Positions 5,516 through 8,255 of a stretch of 8,255 nt of DNA are shown here, piece after piece; within the stretch, counting starts at the first letter, position 1; each line of letters starts with the position of its first letter. The notes under the pieces were generated by a model. The model saw nothing but the letters and a program-made list of their open reading frames with translations, ran no database searches and was not told the origin of the DNA. Source of the stretch: Candidatus Babeliales bacterium (GTDB taxonomy: Bacteria > Babelota > Babeliae > Babelales > JANWKD01); contig JANWKD010000016.1 in assembly GCA_025451595.1 (NCBI GenBank), positions 1 to 8,255 of the forward strand, written 5' to 3'. Position numbers and translations under genes: made by a program.

Positions 5516-6292
5516 ATGAAAAAGTTATTGAATTTATCATATATATTTATAATCAGCTTTGGTACTTCTTTTGCATTAGATGTACCATCTAAACATGAAC
5601 CAGTTTCGCAATCAAATCGCTTAACAACTCAATCTTTTGATACCATCGCATTCGATGTTGACGAAGTATTAGTTATAAGAAATTATTTTCCTAAAATAGT
5701 AGCTTTGGTTATAGAAAAGCCACGGTTGATCTCTATTTTATACTCCATTCTACGCAATTCGCGAGAGTTTTACCGAATATATAAACAATCCGATGTTGAT
5801 CATATGCTTGACTGGTTGGCACAAAGAAATTCCATTCTCAATGCTATAAGCAAAACAGGAAAAAGTTATAAAGAACGTATTATTGAAATTGCGTGCACTG
5901 GAACGCGCATACAGGGCACGATAGATTGTATGATCGAATTAGACAGGCAAGGCTACAACATTGTTATCGCATCAAATATTGGGAGAAAAACGTTTGATCG
6001 ATTGATAAAACAAGGAGCATTACCCAATTTGCGTTATGCATTAATATACACGTCCGATTATACGGGGAAATTTCTTAAAAAACCAAGTCCGCACTATTAT
6101 GAAGCACTTAAGATGGCTCTTGAACAGAATAATCTTTCGTACCAAAAAATGGTATTCACCGACGATAGATTAGAAAATGTTAAAAGCGCCAAAAATACCG
6201 GCATTGAAAGCATCCATTTTAAAAACCCTGAACAGTTGGTAAAAGCATTGCACGCGTTTGGCATGCATGCAGTACCAAATGAAAAGAGGTGA
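5516..6292 (+). CDS. Secreted HAD-family hydrolase
   Basis: The 258-residue product has a signal peptide (core 8-18, likely cut after Phe19-Ala20). HAD motifs are complete: motif I Ala-Phe-Asp47-Val-Asp49-Glu50, motif II Ile-Val-Ile-Ala-Ser153-Asn, motif III Leu-Lys-Lys-Pro-Ser at 187-191, motif IV Thr-Asp216-Asp217 with Asn221. Helices between motifs I and II form a cap. HAD enzymes with these residues usually remove phosphate from small molecules using the first Asp and Mg2+. The usual Gly after DxD is Glu here, which is uncommon. It is clearly paralogous to the protein at 1316-2104: both have Asp-Trp-Leu-Ala near 99-102, Lys-Glu-Arg-Ile-Ile near 119-123, and Gly-Thr-Ile-Asp before motif II. 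Unlike that copy it keeps the acid/base Asp, so it is the better candidate for an active enzyme. The substrate is unknown. The next gene lies 90 bp downstream on the same strand. Confidence 0.9.
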   Translation: MKKLLNLSYIFIISFGTSFALDVPSKHEPVSQSNRLTTQSFDTIAFDVDEVLVIRNYFPKIVALVIEKPRLISILYSILRNSREFYRIYKQSDVDHMLDWLAQRNSILNAISKTGKSYKERIIEIACTGTRIQGTIDCMIELDRQGYNIVIASNIGRKTFDRLIKQGALPNLRYALIYTSDYTGKFLKKPSPHYYEALKMALEQNNLSYQKMVFTDDRLENVKSAKNTGIESIHFKNPEQLVKALHAFGMHAVPNEKR

Positions 6293-6340
6293 TTTACCAC
6301 AATAAAATATATAAAGTTTCCCTTTACTTTTTACTATTAC

Positions 6341-6366
6341 TTTACTAGATTTGAGTAAATTTTTTA
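6341..6366 (+). terminator. Weak AT-rich hairpin after the HAD gene
   Basis: TTTACT at 6341-6346 pairs with AGTAAA at 6354-6359 around a seven-base loop and is followed by six T residues. The stem has only one G-C pair, so termination would be partial at best. The gene at 6383 may be read through from the HAD gene. Confidence 0.3.
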
Positions 6367-6382
6367 CCAAAAGGGATTATCG

Positions 6383-6700
6383 ATGAAACAGTACTTTTTT
6401 CTTTCGTTTCTTATTTGCACCAATTTAGTTGGTATGCAATCGTCAAAAACTGAAATGGTATTACAGCAAGTCGCAGAAGTTAAAGCAATGCAAATGGAAA
6501 AAGCTAATATCGATCAACCAAAGGCCGTTTCAATGAACGCTGAAGTCGCAGCCTTTAAAAAAAAATCAGAGGAGTTTGATAAACGATACTATAGGGACCG
6601 GGATTGTGTGGTAAGCTGCTGTCTTTGCCCGTGCACGCTTGGCCTTTCCTGGTTATATTTTTGTTGTAAACATAAGGATTATATATCTCCTTTTAAATAG
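6383..6700 (+). CDS. Small secreted protein with Cys-rich hydrophobic tail
   Basis: The 105-residue product has a signal peptide (core 4-16, likely cut after Gly17, before Met18). A polar, probably helical part (about 20-73) is rich in Glu, Lys and Ala, with a Pro at 46. From Cys75 the tail holds eight Cys within 21 residues (75, 79, 80, 82, 84, 94, 95 and flanking hydrophobics, with Trp90), which could be a lipid-modified or membrane-inserted anchor or a metal site. Residues 51-80 resemble the end of the SNARE-like protein at 4989-5390: Met/Leu-Asn-Ala, then Phe58, Lys, Ser-Glu, Lys-Arg, and a Cys-Cys end. It may be a shortened, diverged paralogue, but it lacks the zero-layer Arg. AAAGGGA at 6370-6376 supports the start. 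I do not recognise a family. A GC-rich terminator follows. Confidence 0.72.
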   Translation: MKQYFFLSFLICTNLVGMQSSKTEMVLQQVAEVKAMQMEKANIDQPKAVSMNAEVAAFKKKSEEFDKRYYRDRDCVVSCCLCPCTLGLSWLYFCCKHKDYISPFK

Positions 6701-6737
6701 TAGCGTGTTCATCAATCATCTCGACTTTATTCTGTCC

Positions 6738-6770
6738 AGGCCCGTTGCTTGACTGGGCCTATATGTTTTA
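6738..6770 (+). terminator. Intrinsic terminator after the Cys-rich gene
   Basis: AGGCCC at 6738-6743 pairs with GGGCCT at 6755-6760 (with a further G-U pair, 6744/6754) around a nine-base loop, and the tail is ATATGTTTTA. It ends the plus-strand unit. On the minus strand the flank is not T-rich, so it is a poor terminator for the PhoH gene that converges here. Confidence 0.62.
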
Positions 6771-8162
6771 CAACAATTCGCTAACCAATTTACTTAATGC
6801 ACTGCGCTCGCTGCTTTCTAAAAATACCGTTCCATACAATGTTTGCCCGATAAACTTGGAACTTGCAACCATTAAGCCGTTACTACTAAAATCTAAATAA
6901 GGGCAATCAATTTGATACGGATCGCCGGCTAAAATAATTTTACTCCCTTCACCAACACGACTAATAAGCGTTTTGACTTCATGCGGCGTCAAGTTTTGCA
7001 CTTCGTCAATTAAGATATATTGAAATGGAATAGAGCGCCCCCGCATATAGGTAATTGCTTCGAGGCTTAATTTTCCTTCTTTAATCAATTCATCAAGTGA
7101 TTGCAGCGACCGTTTTTTGTACTTTACTTCTTTTTGCTTTCGCATACCCCGTTTGCCATTATACGTTGGTTCATTACTATAATATTCAAATGGCTGCGCA
7201 ACATTGGCGGCATGCATGATAAAATCCATATTATCATAGATCGGTTGCATCCAACTATGGAGTTTTTCTTCAATAGTACCCGGTAGATACCCAATGTCGG
7301 GACCCAAAGGAATTACTGGGCGTGAAATGAGCAAACGGCTATATTGATCATGCACCAATATTTGATCAAGACCAGCGAGTAATGCCAAGAATGTTTTACC
7401 CGTACCAGCAGGACCTACTAAGGTTATTAACTGAACATTAGGATCAAGTAACAGGTCAAGAGCCATTAATTGCTGCGGATTTCTCGCCTCGAGTGGCCAA
7501 CGAAAGGTTGGTTCTGTTACCAATTTAAAATTCTCGCCACCCAAGTAACGATATATTTTATAGTGGAATGGGTTATGCCTACTTTCAAGCAAAATAAACT
7601 GGTTTGGTACTAAAGAGTTCTCTTTTAAAAGCTCACTCAGCTCTTCCGGTTGATCTTTTTTTAATTGAATCGCAGGAACGGGAATTGATACCCATCCTTT
7701 ATAAAAAGCATCTTTACAAATATGACCTTTGAGATAATCTTGCGCTTGAATGCCCAGAACATCAGCTTTTACCCGTGCATTCAGATCTTTAGAAATAAAT
7801 TGGACTTCCCAACCTTGTTCTTTAAAATATAAAGCCGTCATGAGAATTTCATTATCAGCTATGTCTAACATGAATGGCGTACTTATAGTTTCATGTTTTT
7901 CAGGTAAGAATAATACACGCAAAATACTATTATTATCTAACTTTACGCCATCTTTTAATGATCCTCGCGATCTTAAGTCATCCAAATGTCGTATTACTCG
8001 TCGAGTGGAAGCGCCTCTATCAGTCGATTCGCTTTTAAAGTTATCAAGCTCTTCCAGTACTATAATAGGAATACCAATTAACGTGGAATCGAAACTGAAA
8101 ATTGATTCAGGATCATATACTAAAACGTTTGTATCAAGTATAAAAATTTTTTCTTGTATCAT
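6768..8162 (-). CDS. PIN-PhoH family protein (RNase/ATPase)
   Basis: I place the start at 8162 (464 residues), because AAGGAA lies five bases upstream and the PIN domain begins at once (Phe-Ile-Leu-Asp10-Thr-Asn). The frame runs open to 8237, but the added 25 residues match nothing. Residues 1-145 are a PIN nuclease domain with acidic residues Asp10, Glu37/38, Asp103 and Asp126. Residues about 225-464 are a PhoH P-loop ATPase: Walker A Gly-Pro-Ala-Gly-Thr-Gly-Lys256-Thr at 250-257, Walker B Ile-Leu-Ile-Asp386-Glu387 and Ala-Gly-Asp-Pro-Tyr-Gln-Ile-Asp at 412-419. Proteins with this pairing (YlaK/PhoH2 type) unwind and cut RNA, with a proposed role in RNA turnover or as a toxin-like RNase. The length is normal. 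A Lys/Arg-rich segment at about 335-352 seems longer than usual. This is the only housekeeping-like gene here, cytoplasmic, with no signal peptide. Confidence 0.93.
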   Translation of the reverse strand: MIQEKIFILDTNVLVYDPESIFSFDSTLIGIPIIVLEELDNFKSESTDRGASTRRVIRHLDDLRSRGSLKDGVKLDNNSILRVLFLPEKHETISTPFMLDIADNEILMTALYFKEQGWEVQFISKDLNARVKADVLGIQAQDYLKGHICKDAFYKGWVSIPVPAIQLKKDQPEELSELLKENSLVPNQFILLESRHNPFHYKIYRYLGGENFKLVTEPTFRWPLEARNPQQLMALDLLLDPNVQLITLVGPAGTGKTFLALLAGLDQILVHDQYSRLLISRPVIPLGPDIGYLPGTIEEKLHSWMQPIYDNMDFIMHAANVAQPFEYYSNEPTYNGKRGMRKQKEVKYKKRSLQSLDELIKEGKLSLEAITYMRGRSIPFQYILIDEVQNLTPHEVKTLISRVGEGSKIILAGDPYQIDCPYLDFSSNGLMVASSKFIGQTLYGTVFLESSERSALSKLVSELL

Positions 8163-8167
8163 CACAG

Positions 8168-8173
8168 TTCCTT
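8168..8173 (-). promoter_or_regulatory. Ribosome binding site fixing the PhoH start
   Basis: On the minus strand this reads AAGGAA, five bases before the ATG at 8162-8160. A possible -10 (TATATT, 8183-8178) lies just upstream, inside the longer open frame, which argues that 8163-8237 is leader rather than coding. Confidence 0.6.
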
Positions 8174-8230
8174 GTAAAATATACCTCTCGTTTGCACAGT
8201 ACCATACTACTGGCAAAGAGGCAAAGACTT

Positions 8231-8255
8231 TTGACAAATAGTTGCTACAATGATA
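8231..8255 (+). promoter_or_regulatory. Possible rightward promoter cut by the window edge
   Basis: A perfect TTGACA lies at 8231-8236 and an extended -10-like TGCTACAAT at 8243-8251. The two are only nine bases apart, so they cannot act together. With a 17-base spacer the -10 would start at 8254 and run off the window. A divergent gene to the right of PhoH is plausible. Confidence 0.22.

Noticed and set aside
8163..8237. Upstream in-frame start (8237) for the PhoH gene
   Set aside because: The PIN domain starts directly at the 8162 Met, which has AAGGAA at proper distance.
7750..8241. 163-residue open frame on the plus strand opposite the PhoH gene
   Set aside because: It is antisense to the PIN domain, has no ribosome site, and its product is Ser/Ile-rich with no domain. 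The minus-strand protein has full motifs.
8178..8255. CRISPR, tRNA or other RNA gene at the right edge or in other gaps
   Set aside because: No repeats, cloverleaf or riboswitch-like fold seen in any intergenic gap, and all gaps are below 180 bp.

Overview
This AT-rich window looks like the chromosome of a host-associated, probably intracellular bacterium. Seven complete genes in a row encode small or medium proteins with N-terminal export signals. Several carry domains typical of host interaction: ankyrin repeats, a SNARE-like coiled coil and Cys-rich tails. The only clear housekeeping gene is a PIN-PhoH ATPase at the right edge. The mix, the AT bias and the recurrent signal-peptide ending (small residue followed by Met) fit Candidatus Dependentiae (TM6), whose members live in protists. 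That assignment is an inference from gene style, and other amoeba-associated lineages such as Legionellales or Chlamydiae are not excluded.

Left part (1-3434, all + strand). The end of one ankyrin protein (1-162) is followed by a second, secreted ankyrin protein (186-1145) with a similar C-terminus, which suggests tandem duplication. A terminator (1179-1217) closes this unit. A new unit follows: a secreted HAD-like protein (1316-2104) and, 16 bp later, an exported GH1 beta-glucosidase (2121-3434) that keeps both catalytic glutamates.

Middle part (3464-5390). A minus-strand gene encodes a secreted, possibly propeller-like protein ending in a Lys-rich segment and a CaaX-like Cys-Gly-Ile-Ser. 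It is divergent from a short secreted ankyrin protein (4430-4903). Next, on the minus strand (4989-5390), is the most striking gene. Its 133-residue product has a signal peptide and a segment matching the R-SNARE (VAMP/Ykt6) motif over about 15 heptad layers, including the zero-layer Arg, and it ends in a Cys cluster.

Right part (5516-8255). A second secreted HAD protein (5516-6292) is a paralogue of the first but keeps the full DxD motif, which the first lacks. It is followed by a small secreted protein with a very Cys-rich tail (6383-6700), possibly a degenerate relative of the SNARE-like protein. A PIN-PhoH gene on the minus strand (6768-8162) closes the window.

The secreted genes read as a cluster of candidate host-interaction factors, several present as duplicated and diverged pairs (ankyrin, HAD, Cys-tailed). 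No secretion apparatus, RNA gene, insertion sequence or CRISPR array is visible, and no gene-free stretch exceeds 300 bases.
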